From JAHQVI01 sp050330195 (GTDB lineage: Bacteria; Pseudomonadota; Alphaproteobacteria; Rhizobiales; Rhodomicrobiaceae): 64,000 nucleotides of DNA. Positions within the stretch are counted from its first letter, which is position 1. Each line of letters opens with the position of its first letter. Both the position numbers and the translations under genes were made by a program. The stretch is taken from positions 1-64,000 of the forward strand of contig JBHJOB010000020.1 in NCBI GenBank assembly GCA_050330195.1, in the 5' to 3' direction. Positions 35,726 to 44,716 of the stretch are shown here, piece by piece. A model generated the notes under the pieces. The model did not search any database. It had not been told where the DNA came from and worked only from the letters and a program-made list of their open reading frames with translations.

Positions 35726-37540
35726 ATGGCCAACAAAGGCACATTTATTGACAATCTGCCGAAGATTTACGGGCTCTACACTTTAGGGTTTCTTGTCTTC
35801 TTCGCAATAATGGCCGTGTTTGAGCAGCTTGGTATGGGAGCCGACACGATCGGCATCCTGTTCGTGGCGTTCACCATCGTCATCTATGCCATTATCGGCT
35901 GGCTGTCGCGCACGATGCAGGTCGATGCCTATTACGTTGCCGGCCGCGAAGTGCCGCCGGTCTTCAACGGCATGGCGACGGCGGCGGACTGGATGTCCGG
36001 TGCGTCCTTCGTCGCTCTCGCGGGCGGCGTCTACTTCGGCGGCTACGGTTATCTGGCCTTCGTTATCGGCTGGACCGGCGGCTACGTGCTCGTGAACTCG
36101 CTCATGGCGCCTTTCCTGCGCAAATTCGGCTGCTACACGGTGCCGGATTTCATCGGAACGCGCTATGGCGGCAACTTCACGCGCTTCGTCGCCGTGGTTG
36201 TGCTCGTTGTTGCGTCCTTCACCTATGTGACGGCGCAGATCAACGCGACTGGCACGATTGCCTCACGCGCGTTGCACATCCCGTTCGAAGTTGGCGTGTG
36301 GTTCGGTCTGCTCGGCATCCTGCTCTGCTCCATGCTCGGCGGCATGCGCGGCGTGACCTGGACACAGGTGGCGCAGTACATCGTGCTGATCATCGCCTAT
36401 CTCGTTCCGGTCATCTGGATGTCCAACGTTCAGGGCTTCGGCATCATTCCGCATTTCTCCTATGGTGAAGCCGCGCAGCGGATTCAGGAGCTTGAGCAGT
36501 TGCTCGGTGTCGGAACGCCTGCCGCGGAAAGCATCGCCGGTGTAAGCGTGCTCACCACGCCTCACTTCGCGCCGGGCGATGAAATGGACCGCTGGAAGTT
36601 CGCCACTCTTGCGCTCTGCATGATGGCTGGCACAGCCTCTCTGCCGCATATTCTCATGCGCTACTTCACGACCCCGTCGGTCCGTGACGCGCGCAAGTCC
36701 GTGGCATGGTCGCTGCTGTTCATCTTCCTGCTGTACTTCACGGCGCCGGCTCTGGCCACGCTGACCAAGCTGCAGCTTCTCGACCCTGAACTTCCGACGG
36801 CTGTCATCGGCAAGGCTTTTGCCGATGTGCAGGCGCTCGACTGGGTGCAAAACTGGAGCAGCGTCGGCTTCCTCGCCATGTCGGACAGCAATGGCGACGG
36901 CATCGTGCAGATCAACGAGTTCTTCATGCGTCCGGACATCGTCGTTCTGGCCACGCCTGAAATCGCGGGTCTGCCTTATGTCATTTCCGGCCTCGTCGCA
37001 GCCGGTGGCATGGCCGCCGCCATGTCCACGGCGGACGGTCTGCTGCTGGCCATCGCCAACGCTCTCAGCCACGATCTGTACTACAAGATCCTGGACCCGA
37101 AAGCCGATACGCGCACACGGCTGATCGTCGCTCGCGTTCTGCTGGTGGTGATCGGCGTGGCAGCCGCTCTCGTTGCCTCTATGAGGTTGACGGGTATTCT
37201 TGGCGCGGTTGCGTGGGCGTTCTGCTTCGCCTGTTCGGGCCTCTTCTTCCCGCTGGTTCTCGGCGTATGGTGGAAGCGGGCAAACCGGGCCGGCGCGCTT
37301 GCCGGCATGATCGTCGGCTTCGGAGCGGGCAGCGCCTATCTGTACTATGTCTTCGCTGCGGGCGGGACGCCGATCCTCGGCCTCGACCATCTGCGCTTCG
37401 GCATCGTCGGCATGGCGTTCAGCCTTGTTTCGATGGTCGTCGTGTCGCTGCTGACAGAGGCGCCGGATGCGGAAACGCAAGCGATGGTGGATCGAACGCG
37501 CCAGCCTTATGGCAAGGAGATCCTGTCCCAGGTTCACTAG
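35726..37540 (+). CDS. sodium-solute symporter, VC_2705 subfamily, with EF-hand loop
   Basis: A 604-residue membrane protein of the SSS family with about thirteen to fourteen helices. DAYYVAGREVPPVFNGMATAADWMSGASF is the family's signature start, and the Na-site helix continues in GGVYFGGYGYLAFVIGW. Unusually, the loop at residues 387-398 reads DSNGDGIVQINE, a perfect fit to the 12-residue calcium-binding EF-hand loop (acidic or polar ligands at 1, 3, 5, Gly6, hydrophobic 8, Glu12). It is preceded by a long extra segment between helices. Relatives such as ActP carry acetate; the substrate here is probably a short organic acid but is not proven. GGGGGGAGGAAA precedes the ATG, and two hairpins follow the gene. 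Confidence 0.92.
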   Translation: MANKGTFIDNLPKIYGLYTLGFLVFFAIMAVFEQLGMGADTIGILFVAFTIVIYAIIGWLSRTMQVDAYYVAGREVPPVFNGMATAADWMSGASFVALAGGVYFGGYGYLAFVIGWTGGYVLVNSLMAPFLRKFGCYTVPDFIGTRYGGNFTRFVAVVVLVVASFTYVTAQINATGTIASRALHIPFEVGVWFGLLGILLCSMLGGMRGVTWTQVAQYIVLIIAYLVPVIWMSNVQGFGIIPHFSYGEAAQRIQELEQLLGVGTPAAESIAGVSVLTTPHFAPGDEMDRWKFATLALCMMAGTASLPHILMRYFTTPSVRDARKSVAWSLLFIFLLYFTAPALATLTKLQLLDPELPTAVIGKAFADVQALDWVQNWSSVGFLAMSDSNGDGIVQINEFFMRPDIVVLATPEIAGLPYVISGLVAAGGMAAAMSTADGLLLAIANALSHDLYYKILDPKADTRTRLIVARVLLVVIGVAAALVASMRLTGILGAVAWAFCFACSGLFFPLVLGVWWKRANRAGALAGMIVGFGAGSAYLYYVFAAGGTPILGLDHLRFGIVGMAFSLVSMVVVSLLTEAPDAETQAMVDRTRQPYGKEILSQVH

Positions 37541-37550
37541 GGCACACCAT

Positions 37551-37587
37551 CCGGGGCCGCTTCCGTTCCAACGGAGCGCGGCCCCGG
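37551..37587. terminator. GC-rich hairpin after symporter gene
   Basis: CCGGGGCCGC (37551-37560) pairs with GCGGCCCCGG (37578-37587), and an inner TCCGT/ACGGA stem extends it. It lies 10 bases after the symporter stop. No T-run follows, so it is more likely an RNA-stabilising structure than a stand-alone terminator. Confidence 0.5.
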
Positions 37588-37672
37588 AGCAACGCTTCCG
37601 CAGCGTTGCGTCTGCCCGGAAGTTACGAATGCAACTTGTTCTGGCGGCGATGCTGCCAGGCGGCTAAAAGAC

Positions 37673-37704
37673 AAGGGGCAGGAGGATTTCCTGCCCCTTT
37701 TTTT
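37673..37704 (+). terminator. Rho-independent terminator
   Basis: A perfect 11-bp stem, AAGGGGCAGGA (37673-37683) and TCCTGCCCCTT (37689-37699), with a five-base loop and a run of seven T (37698-37704). This is the clearest intrinsic terminator in the window and ends the DUF4212-symporter transcript. Confidence 0.85.
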
Positions 37705-37729
37705 GATAGAAAAAGTCAGGGGGGAGAGA

Positions 37730-38074
37730 ATGGACCCGGCATTCCCGATATGGGTCATCGTTCTGGATTACATACTCGGCATGATCATGTGGACGCTCAT
37801 CGGCCGGTCGGCGATGAACATCTTTCTCCCCGAGAATTCCGATTTCTTCTTCATGAAGGCCTTCGTCAAGCTGACGAATCCGGTCATACGCGTGTTCAGT
37901 TTCATAACGCCGGGCTTTCTGATCCAGCCCATCGTGCCGCTTTATGTGGCGTGGTTCTTCTACATGTTCCGCTTCTATCTCATGCCCTGGCTGCTGGGCT
38001 ATTCCGTGATGGGGATGCTGTCCTTCCCGCTGGAAAGCGAGATAACCGGAATGCTCCGCCAGCTTCTGCATTAG
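37730..38074 (+). CDS. small integral membrane protein, possibly YggT-like
   Basis: A 114-residue protein with two or three membrane segments (about 5-25, 58-80 and 85-100). VKLTNPVIRVFSFITPGF followed by VPLYVAWFFYMFRFYL is reminiscent of one half of a YggT-type protein (a helix, an NP-containing amphipathic stretch, then a second helix), but I cannot confirm it. The start at 37730 follows GGGGGGAGAG; a TTG 27 bases upstream lies in the terminator tail. It runs straight into the next gene, with one base between stop and start, so the two are co-transcribed. Confidence 0.65.
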   Translation: MDPAFPIWVIVLDYILGMIMWTLIGRSAMNIFLPENSDFFFMKAFVKLTNPVIRVFSFITPGFLIQPIVPLYVAWFFYMFRFYLMPWLLGYSVMGMLSFPLESEITGMLRQLLH

Positions 38075-38075
38075 G

Positions 38076-38711
38076 ATGGGCGCGATGAGGACGCGGCAGA
38101 CGAAACCGGCGATCCAGCGCGGCCAGATATGGATGATGGTGGTCATGTTCGCGGCGATCCTCGCGCTTGCCGAGAGCAGGGCGAACGCGCAATGCTATCC
38201 GGGCCTGACCTGTCCCGACAGCGCGATCCCGGAACCTGCCGCCCCTTCGGCGGCGCGTCCGACTTCGGCGACCGAGGATTGCACCCTGGACGGCAGCGTG
38301 AGGTTCTGCGTCAGTTCCGCGCTTGCGCCGCAGGGCCGGAATTCCTACCGGGCCGCCAATCTCATCGACGGCAATCCGGCGACGGCATGGGTTGAGGCGC
38401 GCTCCGATGACGGTATCGGCGAATGGATCGTCATCGACTTTACCCAGCCGCGCGATGTCACCGGCATCGAGTTGCAGAACGGCTACGCCAAGAATGCGGA
38501 TATCTACGGCAAGAATGGCCGCGTCCGGGAGATCGAGATCAATCTTTCCAATGGCGACACGCTGCGCCATACGCTGAACGACAGCCCCAACCCGCAAACA
38601 ATCCGCTTGAACGGCGCTGACGGCGTAAGCTGGCTTCAGCTCAAGATCCTCTCCGTCTATCCGGGGAGCAAATATCGCGATACAGCCATCAGCGAATTGC
38701 GCGTCCAATGA
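38076..38711 (+). CDS. exported protein with NADase-type glycan-binding (discoidin-like) domain
   Basis: A 211-residue protein with a signal peptide or membrane anchor (hydrophobic about 18-37, cleavage near NAQ). A short Pro/Ala linker precedes a galactose-binding-like beta-sandwich at about 65-211: SSALAPQGRNSYRAANLIDGNPATAWVE, GEWIVIDFTQPRDVTGIEL and ELRV at the end are typical of the NADase-type glycan-binding domain. It probably binds a saccharide in the envelope. The gene overlaps the next one, a D,D-dipeptidase, by four bases (ATGA at 38708), suggesting joint work on cell-wall material. Cys43, Cys48, Cys68 and Cys77 (approximate) may form disulfides. Confidence 0.8.
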   Translation: MGAMRTRQTKPAIQRGQIWMMVVMFAAILALAESRANAQCYPGLTCPDSAIPEPAAPSAARPTSATEDCTLDGSVRFCVSSALAPQGRNSYRAANLIDGNPATAWVEARSDDGIGEWIVIDFTQPRDVTGIELQNGYAKNADIYGKNGRVREIEINLSNGDTLRHTLNDSPNPQTIRLNGADGVSWLQLKILSVYPGSKYRDTAISELRVQ

Positions 38712-39478
38712 AGATCGCCCTGTCCGCTCTTGCCGCAATGGCCGCGCTTTGCAGCTTCCCTGCCGCGAGTTCTGCCGGAGAAGCCGCGATGCCGGATGGC
38801 TTCGTCTATCTGAGACAGGTCGACGCCACCATCGCGCAGGACATGCGTTACGCCGCGCCGGACAACTTCACAGGCCGTCCGGTCCCCGGGTATGAGGCTG
38901 CGGAATGTGTTCTGACCGCCCCTGCCGCGCGAGCCTTGAGCCGCGTTCAGGCGGATCTGAAGCCAATGGGGCTGGGGCTGAAAGTGTTCGACTGCTATCG
39001 CCCCGAAAGGGCGGTTCGCGCGTTCGTCGAATGGACCGGGGCGCCGGAGGATGCCGCATCGCGGCGCGCCTATCATCCCGATGTCAGGAAAGCGGCGCTG
39101 ATGCCCGGCTATATTGCGAGCCGCTCCGGCCATTCGCGCGGGGCTGCGGTCGATCTGACGCTGGTCGTACCGGATGGCGAGCCGGCGAAACTGTCTTCTC
39201 CGCACGCTTGTGAACACGCTGGCGCCAGCGCCGATGCGACGAACGAGATCGACATGGGCACGCCATTCGACTGTTTCGATCCGTTGAGCGCAACCCGTGC
39301 GCCCGGCATCGGCAAGACGCGAAAAGCCAGCCGGCAAGCGCTCGTCAGCGCGATGAAGCGCCACGGTTTCCGCAATTACTCCGCCGAATGGTGGCATTTC
39401 AGCTTTTCGCCCGAGCCCTACCCGAAGCGCTATTTCGATTTTCCGATCCGTCCGCTTCCGGCAAAACCGGCTGAGTGA
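38708..39478 (+). CDS. M15 family D-alanyl-D-alanine dipeptidase (VanX/DdpX type)
   Basis: A 256-residue exported zinc peptidase: signal peptide (about 1-24), then QVDATIAQDMRYAAPDNFTG, the usual N-terminal motif of VanX-like enzymes. Zinc and catalytic groups are all present: SGHSRGAAVDLTLV (His and Asp ligands), DMGTPFDCFD, and EWWHF (catalytic Glu and third His ligand), with DCYRPERA supplying the transition-state arginine. It hydrolyses D-Ala-D-Ala, probably for peptidoglycan recycling in the periplasm rather than for glycopeptide resistance, since no vanHA is near. It is translationally coupled to the glycan-binding protein upstream. Confidence 0.92.
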   Translation: MKIALSALAAMAALCSFPAASSAGEAAMPDGFVYLRQVDATIAQDMRYAAPDNFTGRPVPGYEAAECVLTAPAARALSRVQADLKPMGLGLKVFDCYRPERAVRAFVEWTGAPEDAASRRAYHPDVRKAALMPGYIASRSGHSRGAAVDLTLVVPDGEPAKLSSPHACEHAGASADATNEIDMGTPFDCFDPLSATRAPGIGKTRKASRQALVSAMKRHGFRNYSAEWWHFSFSPEPYPKRYFDFPIRPLPAKPAE

Positions 39479-39551
39479 CGCCGCGCCATTCCCGGTGGCT
39501 TTTTCCGGCTTTCGGCTTTAACCGCTTCGCGCCCGCGCTTATAGTGACGCC

Positions 39552-42545
39552 ATGATGGAGACACTCGCACACGATTCGACCGCGCAAGCCGTCTGCCCGG
39601 AGCCGCAGCCCGTCAAGGCCGGCGACCATATCTACCTGATCGACGGCTCGACCTATATTTTCCGCGCCTATTTCGCCATGTTCAAGGCGGCGCAGGCGCG
39701 CGGGCGCAGCTTCACCCGCTCGGACGGAACGCCCGTCGGCGCGGTGATGACATTCTGCAACATGCTTTGGAAGATCGTGCGCGAGGGCATCGACGGCGTG
39801 CGCCCCAGCCACCTTGCCGTGATCTTCGATCATTCCGGCGATACGTTCCGCAACGAGCTCTATGACAAGTACAAGGCCAATCGCGACGAGCCGCCGGAAG
39901 AGTTGCGCCCGCAATTCCCGCTCATCCGCGACGCCGTGCGCGCATTCGGTCTGCTGCCGATCGAGCAGAAGGGCTTCGAAGCCGACGACCTGATCGCGAC
40001 CTATGCCCGGCTGGCGTCCGAAGCGGGCGCGCATGTGACGATGGTGTCGGGCGACAAGGATCTGATGCAGCTCATCGGTCCGCTGGTCTCCATGTATGAT
40101 CCGATGCCGGGCCGGGAACGTCAGATCGGGCCGGAGCAGGTCGTCGAGAAATTCGGCGTCGGGCCGGAGCGCGTCGTCGATGTGCAGTCGCTTTGCGGAG
40201 ATTCGGTGGACAATGTTCCCGGCGTTCCCGGCATCGGCATGAAGACCGCCGCGCAGCTCATCCAGGAATATGGCGATCTCGACACGCTGCTCGCCAATGC
40301 GGACAGCATCAAGCAGAAGATGCGCCGCGAAAGGCTGATCGAATTTGCCGATCAGGCGCGGCTCAGCCGTGAGTTGGTGCTGCTGAAGAACGATGTGCCG
40401 CTCGAGACGACGCTCGACGTGACCTGCCTTGCGGAGATCGATCCTGCGCCGCTCCTTGCCTTCATGCGCGAGATGGAATTCACGACGCTGACCAAACGCG
40501 TCGCGACGGCCTTTGGCGTGGACGTGCCGGATGCGCCTCTGCCCGCGCGCACTGACTCAGCCGATGACGCGCCCGATGCGCAAGCGGAAGCGGGGAAAGC
40601 GAGCGCCCTGCCGGACGGCGAATCAATGCCCGCTGCACTGGCGAAAAAGCGGCTGGCGGAAATGCGCGCCATTCCGATCGATTGCTCGTCCTACGAGACG
40701 GTCACCGAGCTTGCTCGGCTCCATGAATGGATCGCCGAGGCTGTCGAGGAGGGGCTCGTCTGCATCGACACGGAGACTACGTCGCTCGATGCGATGCAGG
40801 CTGAACTCGTCGGCATTTCGCTTGCCGTAAAGCCGGGCAAGGCCTGTTATGTTCCCGTCGGTCATCGTCCTGAAACGGACGGCCTCGATTTCGGCGGCGC
40901 CGGCGACCTGAAGCAGATCCCGATAGCAGACGCGCTGGCCGCTCTGAAGCCGCTGCTGGAGTCCAAGGCCATTCTCAAGATCGGCCAGAACCTCAAATAC
41001 GACATTCAAATCCTGCGCCGCAACGGCATCCGGCTCACCCCCATCGACGACACGTTCCTGATGTCCTACGCCCTCGATTGCGGCATCGGCACGCATGGCA
41101 TGGACGAACTGGCCAATCGCCATTTCACGCATAAATGCATCTCCTTCAAGGATGTGGCCGGCAGCGGCAAGTCGCAGATCACCTTCGACCGCGTGCCGAT
41201 TGCCAAGGCGACGGAATATGCGGGCGAGGATGCCGACATTACCCTTCGGCTCTGGCGCATTCTCGAACCGCGACTTGCGGCCGACGGGCTGGCAAGTGTC
41301 TATGAGCGGCTGGAGCGTCCGCTGATCCCCGTGCTCGCCGATATGGAATATGCGGGCATCAAGGTCGAACCGGCGGTCCTGCGGCGTCTTTCGGGCGAAT
41401 TTGCGCAATCGCTGGCGGGGCTTGAAAAAGAGATACACGGGCTGGCGGGCGAGCCGTTCAACGTCGCCTCGACCAAACAGCTTGCCGATGTGCTGTTCGG
41501 AAAGCTCGGCTATCCGGGCGGCAAGAAGACCGGCAAGGGCGCATGGAGCACGGGTGCGAATGTGCTGGAGGACCTTGCCAACAGCGAAAGCCTCACCGAG
41601 GACCAGCGGCAATTGCCGCTGAAGCTGCTGGAATGGCGCCAGCTCTCCAAGCTGAAGAGCACCTATACCGACACGCTTCCCGGTTTCATCAATCCGGCGA
41701 CCGGCCGCGTGCACACCTCATACGCGCTCGGCGCGACCTCGACGGGGCGTCTGGCTTCGACCGATCCGAATTTGCAGAACATCCCGATTCGCAACGCTGC
41801 GGGCCGTCAGATCCGCACCGCGTTCATTGCCGAGCCGGAGCACAAGCTGATTTCGGCGGACTACAGCCAGATCGAGTTGCGCGTGCTTGCCCATGTAGCC
41901 GATATTGCCGCGCTGAAACAGGCCTTCGCCGACGACCTCGACATTCACGCGATGACCGCGTCGGAGATGTTCGGCGTGCCGATCCAGGACATGCCGTCCG
42001 AAGTGCGCCGGCGCGCCAAGGCGATCAATTTCGGCATTATCTACGGCATTTCCGCGTTCGGGCTGGCGGCCAATCTGAGCATTTCGCGCGGTGAGGCGGC
42101 GGACTATATCGCGCGATATTTCGAGCGCTTCCCCGGCATTCGCGATTACATGGAAACGACCAAGGAACAGGCGCGCGAGCGTGGCTATGTCGAGACGGTC
42201 TTTGGCCGCCGCATCCATTTCCCCGAGATTGCCAGCTCCAACCGGGCACAGCGCAGCTTCTTCGAGCGTGCGGCCATCAATGCCCCCATTCAGGGCACCG
42301 CTGCCGACATCATTCGCCGCGCTATGATCCGCATGCCTGGTGCGCTCGGCGATGGCGGCGTTTCGGCGCGGATGCTGCTGCAGGTGCATGACGAACTGAT
42401 CTTCGAGGCGGCCGACGCGGAAGTTGACGAAACGATCAATATCGCCAAAAAGATTATGGAAAGGGCTGCCGATCCGGCGGTAGCGCTTTCCGTGCCCTTG
42501 AAGGTGGACGCAAGGGCGGCGCTCAATTGGGACGAGGCGCATTAG
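39552..42545 (+). CDS. polA: DNA polymerase I
   Basis: A 997-residue three-domain enzyme. The 5'-3' exonuclease (about 20-315) begins YLIDGSTYIFRAYF and has ADDLIATYA and SGDKDLMQL. The 3'-5' proofreading domain (about 360-590) is intact, with Asp406/Glu408 in IDTETTSLD, NLKYDIQIL and YAGEDADITL. The polymerase domain (about 610-997) has motif A SADYSQIELR (Asp770), motif B RRRAKAINFGIIYGIS and motif C VHDELIFE (Asp947). It repairs DNA and processes Okazaki fragments. The insert PDAPLPARTDSADDAPDAQ (about 330-350) is a flexible linker. It stands alone; the start is the first of ATG ATG at 39552. Confidence 0.97.
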   Translation: MMETLAHDSTAQAVCPEPQPVKAGDHIYLIDGSTYIFRAYFAMFKAAQARGRSFTRSDGTPVGAVMTFCNMLWKIVREGIDGVRPSHLAVIFDHSGDTFRNELYDKYKANRDEPPEELRPQFPLIRDAVRAFGLLPIEQKGFEADDLIATYARLASEAGAHVTMVSGDKDLMQLIGPLVSMYDPMPGRERQIGPEQVVEKFGVGPERVVDVQSLCGDSVDNVPGVPGIGMKTAAQLIQEYGDLDTLLANADSIKQKMRRERLIEFADQARLSRELVLLKNDVPLETTLDVTCLAEIDPAPLLAFMREMEFTTLTKRVATAFGVDVPDAPLPARTDSADDAPDAQAEAGKASALPDGESMPAALAKKRLAEMRAIPIDCSSYETVTELARLHEWIAEAVEEGLVCIDTETTSLDAMQAELVGISLAVKPGKACYVPVGHRPETDGLDFGGAGDLKQIPIADALAALKPLLESKAILKIGQNLKYDIQILRRNGIRLTPIDDTFLMSYALDCGIGTHGMDELANRHFTHKCISFKDVAGSGKSQITFDRVPIAKATEYAGEDADITLRLWRILEPRLAADGLASVYERLERPLIPVLADMEYAGIKVEPAVLRRLSGEFAQSLAGLEKEIHGLAGEPFNVASTKQLADVLFGKLGYPGGKKTGKGAWSTGANVLEDLANSESLTEDQRQLPLKLLEWRQLSKLKSTYTDTLPGFINPATGRVHTSYALGATSTGRLASTDPNLQNIPIRNAAGRQIRTAFIAEPEHKLISADYSQIELRVLAHVADIAALKQAFADDLDIHAMTASEMFGVPIQDMPSEVRRRAKAINFGIIYGISAFGLAANLSISRGEAADYIARYFERFPGIRDYMETTKEQARERGYVETVFGRRIHFPEIASSNRAQRSFFERAAINAPIQGTAADIIRRAMIRMPGALGDGGVSARMLLQVHDELIFEAADAEVDETINIAKKIMERAADPAVALSVPLKVDARAALNWDEAH

Positions 42546-42701
42546 TTTCGCAGGTTTCGGGGGGCGGAACTGTGCATTCAAACTGTATTCAGGCGATACG
42601 GCCCAGATGTTTTTGTCTTAGAAATTCGTGAAACAGCATCGCGTAACGCTTCGCCCCGGTCTGGGCGAGGTCGGTCACATGAGTAGGGGAGGCCAATTCA
42701 G

Positions 42702-43337
42702 ATGCAACAATCCCAGGCACAATCGCGCATATGGAAACCGGCGGCATTTGGCGGCGTGATGGTTTCCATGGTCGGCCTGTACGAGCCGACCAAGGATCTG
42801 TACCTCAAGGTGTTCGATGCCGATTACAAAGGCGTCGTATCCGTGACGATGGCGGAGCAACAACTCCGGCTCGCCGACAAGAACGCCGATTGCTTCCTGA
42901 ACATGAAGCGCTCGAAAGTGCCCGTGACGGACAGCGTCGCCATCGCGTTCGGCGCCTGTCCGAACAACAATATCCACATCGCGGTCTATCCGAAGAACAA
43001 GCCAGCCTATCAGCGCTGGATCGAGCCCAACCGCGAGCAGGATCTGGCGAGCCTTGCCAGCTTCTTTCCGGCTGCCTATGCGGGTTTTTCCGGAACGCTT
43101 CCCGCACCGGCCGCGCCTCAAAGCCTGGTCACGCCAGCGCAGGTCGAGTTGACGAATGTCTGTCAGGAGTTCGAGGACGACGCCAAGAGGAAAGTCCTGC
43201 GGATCACCGACGAGGGCGGGCAGTGCATTTTCGAGCGCGTGAACATCATTACCGGCGTCGTCGAAGTGCGCGAGCCTGCCGCCTGTGACGCGCAATGCAA
43301 GGTGGAAGCGGAAAAATACGCACGTCCCAAAAGTTGA
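42702..43337 (+). CDS. conserved hypothetical protein
   Basis: A 211-residue protein with AGGGGAGG upstream of the ATG. The N-terminal region (about 12-35, FGGVMVSMVGLYEPTKDLY) is only mildly hydrophobic and may be an uncleaved anchor. It contains five cysteines (for example NADCFLNM, FGACPNNN, TNVCQEFED, GGQCIFE and DAQCKVE), an arrangement that suggests disulfides and an envelope location. I recognise no family; proteins of this kind occur near sufE or polA in related genomes only as hypotheticals. It precedes sufE by 57 bases on the same strand. Confidence 0.6.
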   Translation: MQQSQAQSRIWKPAAFGGVMVSMVGLYEPTKDLYLKVFDADYKGVVSVTMAEQQLRLADKNADCFLNMKRSKVPVTDSVAIAFGACPNNNIHIAVYPKNKPAYQRWIEPNREQDLASLASFFPAAYAGFSGTLPAPAAPQSLVTPAQVELTNVCQEFEDDAKRKVLRITDEGGQCIFERVNIITGVVEVREPAACDAQCKVEAEKYARPKS

Positions 43338-43393
43338 CAATTGAACGGGCAGGCTCATATCTCAACCAATGAGCCTGCAAACCAACGGTGCCA

Positions 43394-43834
43394 ATGACTT
43401 CCATTGACGAGATCAGGGAAAATTTCGAGCTTCTCGACGATTGGGAGGACCGTTACCGTTACGTGATCGAGCTGGGCAACACGCTCGAACCGCTGACGGA
43501 TGAGGAACATGCGCCGGGCTACAAGGTGCCCGGTTGCGCCAGCCAGGTCTGGCTGATCTCACGCGCCGAACCCGCAGGCGGGGGCAAGCGGCGGCTCTAT
43601 TTCCGCGGCGACAGCGATGCGCATATCGTTCGCGGCCTCATCGCCATCCTGCTCGCCATCTATTCCGGCAAGGAGGCGCAGGACATCGCCCGCTTCGATG
43701 CGGAAGCTTTGTTTGCCGAACTCGGCCTGCAGGACCACCTCACCCAGCAGCGCTCGAACGGCCTTGCCTCCATGGTCGCCCGCATACGGGCAGACGCCGA
43801 GACCGCGCTTCAGAGTCCTGCCGCAGCCTCATGA
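43394..43834 (+). CDS. sufE: SufE family iron-sulfur cluster assembly protein
   Basis: A 146-residue protein with the complete SufE core: FELLDDWEDRYRYVIELG, then GYKVPGCASQVWL with the sulfur-accepting Cys48, GDSDAHIVRGLIAILLAIYSG and a C-terminal LSxQRxNGL-type block LTQQRSNGLASMVARI. SufE takes persulfide from the desulfurase SufS and stimulates it. No other suf gene is in the window, as is usual in alphaproteobacteria, where sufE is often separate. The start is either GTG 43388 or ATG 43394. Its stop overlaps the end of the convergent DUF6456 gene by six bases. Confidence 0.93.
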   Translation: MTSIDEIRENFELLDDWEDRYRYVIELGNTLEPLTDEEHAPGYKVPGCASQVWLISRAEPAGGGKRRLYFRGDSDAHIVRGLIAILLAIYSGKEAQDIARFDAEALFAELGLQDHLTQQRSNGLASMVARIRADAETALQSPAAAS

Positions 43835-44665
43835 TGCGGCGTGACCGCCGCTTGCTTTCGGCTTGTAATCTTCCATGCCCCAATGGCTCAGCCGCCGCCT
43901 GACGCCTCCATGGACCTGATCGTCGTTGACGAGACCATAGTGCCGCGCGAGGCGCGTCAAAGCCATTTGCAGGATGACCTTGCCGGAGCGCTGCGGCCAG
44001 CCTTCCGTCTTCTCAGCCTCTTCAAGCCCTTTCAGATGGCAGCAGACATCGACGAGAATGCCGCTGAGTTCGGGGCCGACGGCCGCGAGCGCCCGTATCA
44101 CCCGCTGCCGGGCCGCCAGAACATTGTCCTGCATTCCCGCTGCATCGCTGGCGCCGCCTGAGCCATTGCATTGCGCGGTCGGGCTCCAACTCGCCGTGAC
44201 GCGCGCAGCGAGGCCCGCGAATTGATAGTCCGCGCGGATGCGCTCTCCCGCTTCGAGTTGATAGGCCGTCAGAAGTCTTGCGCCGCTCTTGTCCTTGCGG
44301 CTGGCGAGCCATCTCAGCGGGCTTTCCGCATCGTTGACGATGGCGGGCTGCTTCATGCCTTCATAGTCGATGACGCGCAAGGCCCTCGACTGGTGCTGCG
44401 TCTGGAAATTATCCGTCGCGGATAGTTGGCGGCGGACCCAGCTCGCTCCGGCTGAGGAAAGGCGATAGCCGTCCGAGCATGGTTCGACAAGCCCGTCCGA
44501 CAGCCATTGCCGCACAATCTGCGCCGTCACCGTCTGCTTCTTGCGCCGGGATGCGCCTTCTTCGACGATTTCATAGCGTGCGCCGGCGGATTTTCCGTCC
44601 GCGATAAGACGGCTTTGGCGCTTTGCGAGCCGACGCAGGACGATCAACGTTTTGTTTTCATTCAT
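43829..44665 (-). CDS. DUF6456 domain protein with N-terminal helix-turn-helix-like region
   Basis: A 278-residue protein. Residues 1-80 look like a small DNA-binding domain (VTAQIVRQWLSDGLVEPCSDGYRLSSAG resembles a winged helix). Residues 125-260 carry DUF6456, with LTAYQLEAGERIRADYQFAGL, then DVCCHLKGLEEAEKTEGWPQRSGKVILQMALTRLARHYG. The DUF is found in Hyphomicrobiales beside the small DnaA-like gene, as here (51 bases upstream). Molecular function is not known; DNA binding or a role in cell-cycle control is inferred from the N-terminus and neighbour. Convergent overlap of six bases with sufE. Confidence 0.78.
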   Translation of the reverse strand: MNENKTLIVLRRLAKRQSRLIADGKSAGARYEIVEEGASRRKKQTVTAQIVRQWLSDGLVEPCSDGYRLSSAGASWVRRQLSATDNFQTQHQSRALRVIDYEGMKQPAIVNDAESPLRWLASRKDKSGARLLTAYQLEAGERIRADYQFAGLAARVTASWSPTAQCNGSGGASDAAGMQDNVLAARQRVIRALAAVGPELSGILVDVCCHLKGLEEAEKTEGWPQRSGKVILQMALTRLARHYGLVNDDQVHGGVRRRLSHWGMEDYKPKASGGHAAS

Positions 44666-44716
44666 GTTCTTGTTGCTCTTGTGTTCAGCTTCGGGGAGAT
44701 GAGCTCGGGAATAGCC

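Noticed and set aside
36263..37537. 424-codon minus-strand open frame
   Set aside because: Antisense to the sodium-solute symporter; same shadow composition.
38708..39478. VanX-type glycopeptide resistance
   Set aside because: No vanH, vanA or vanRS is nearby and Gram-negative DdpX-type dipeptidases are common; a wall-recycling role is more likely.
40623..41714. 363-codon minus-strand open frame
   Set aside because: Antisense to polA without any start signal or domain.
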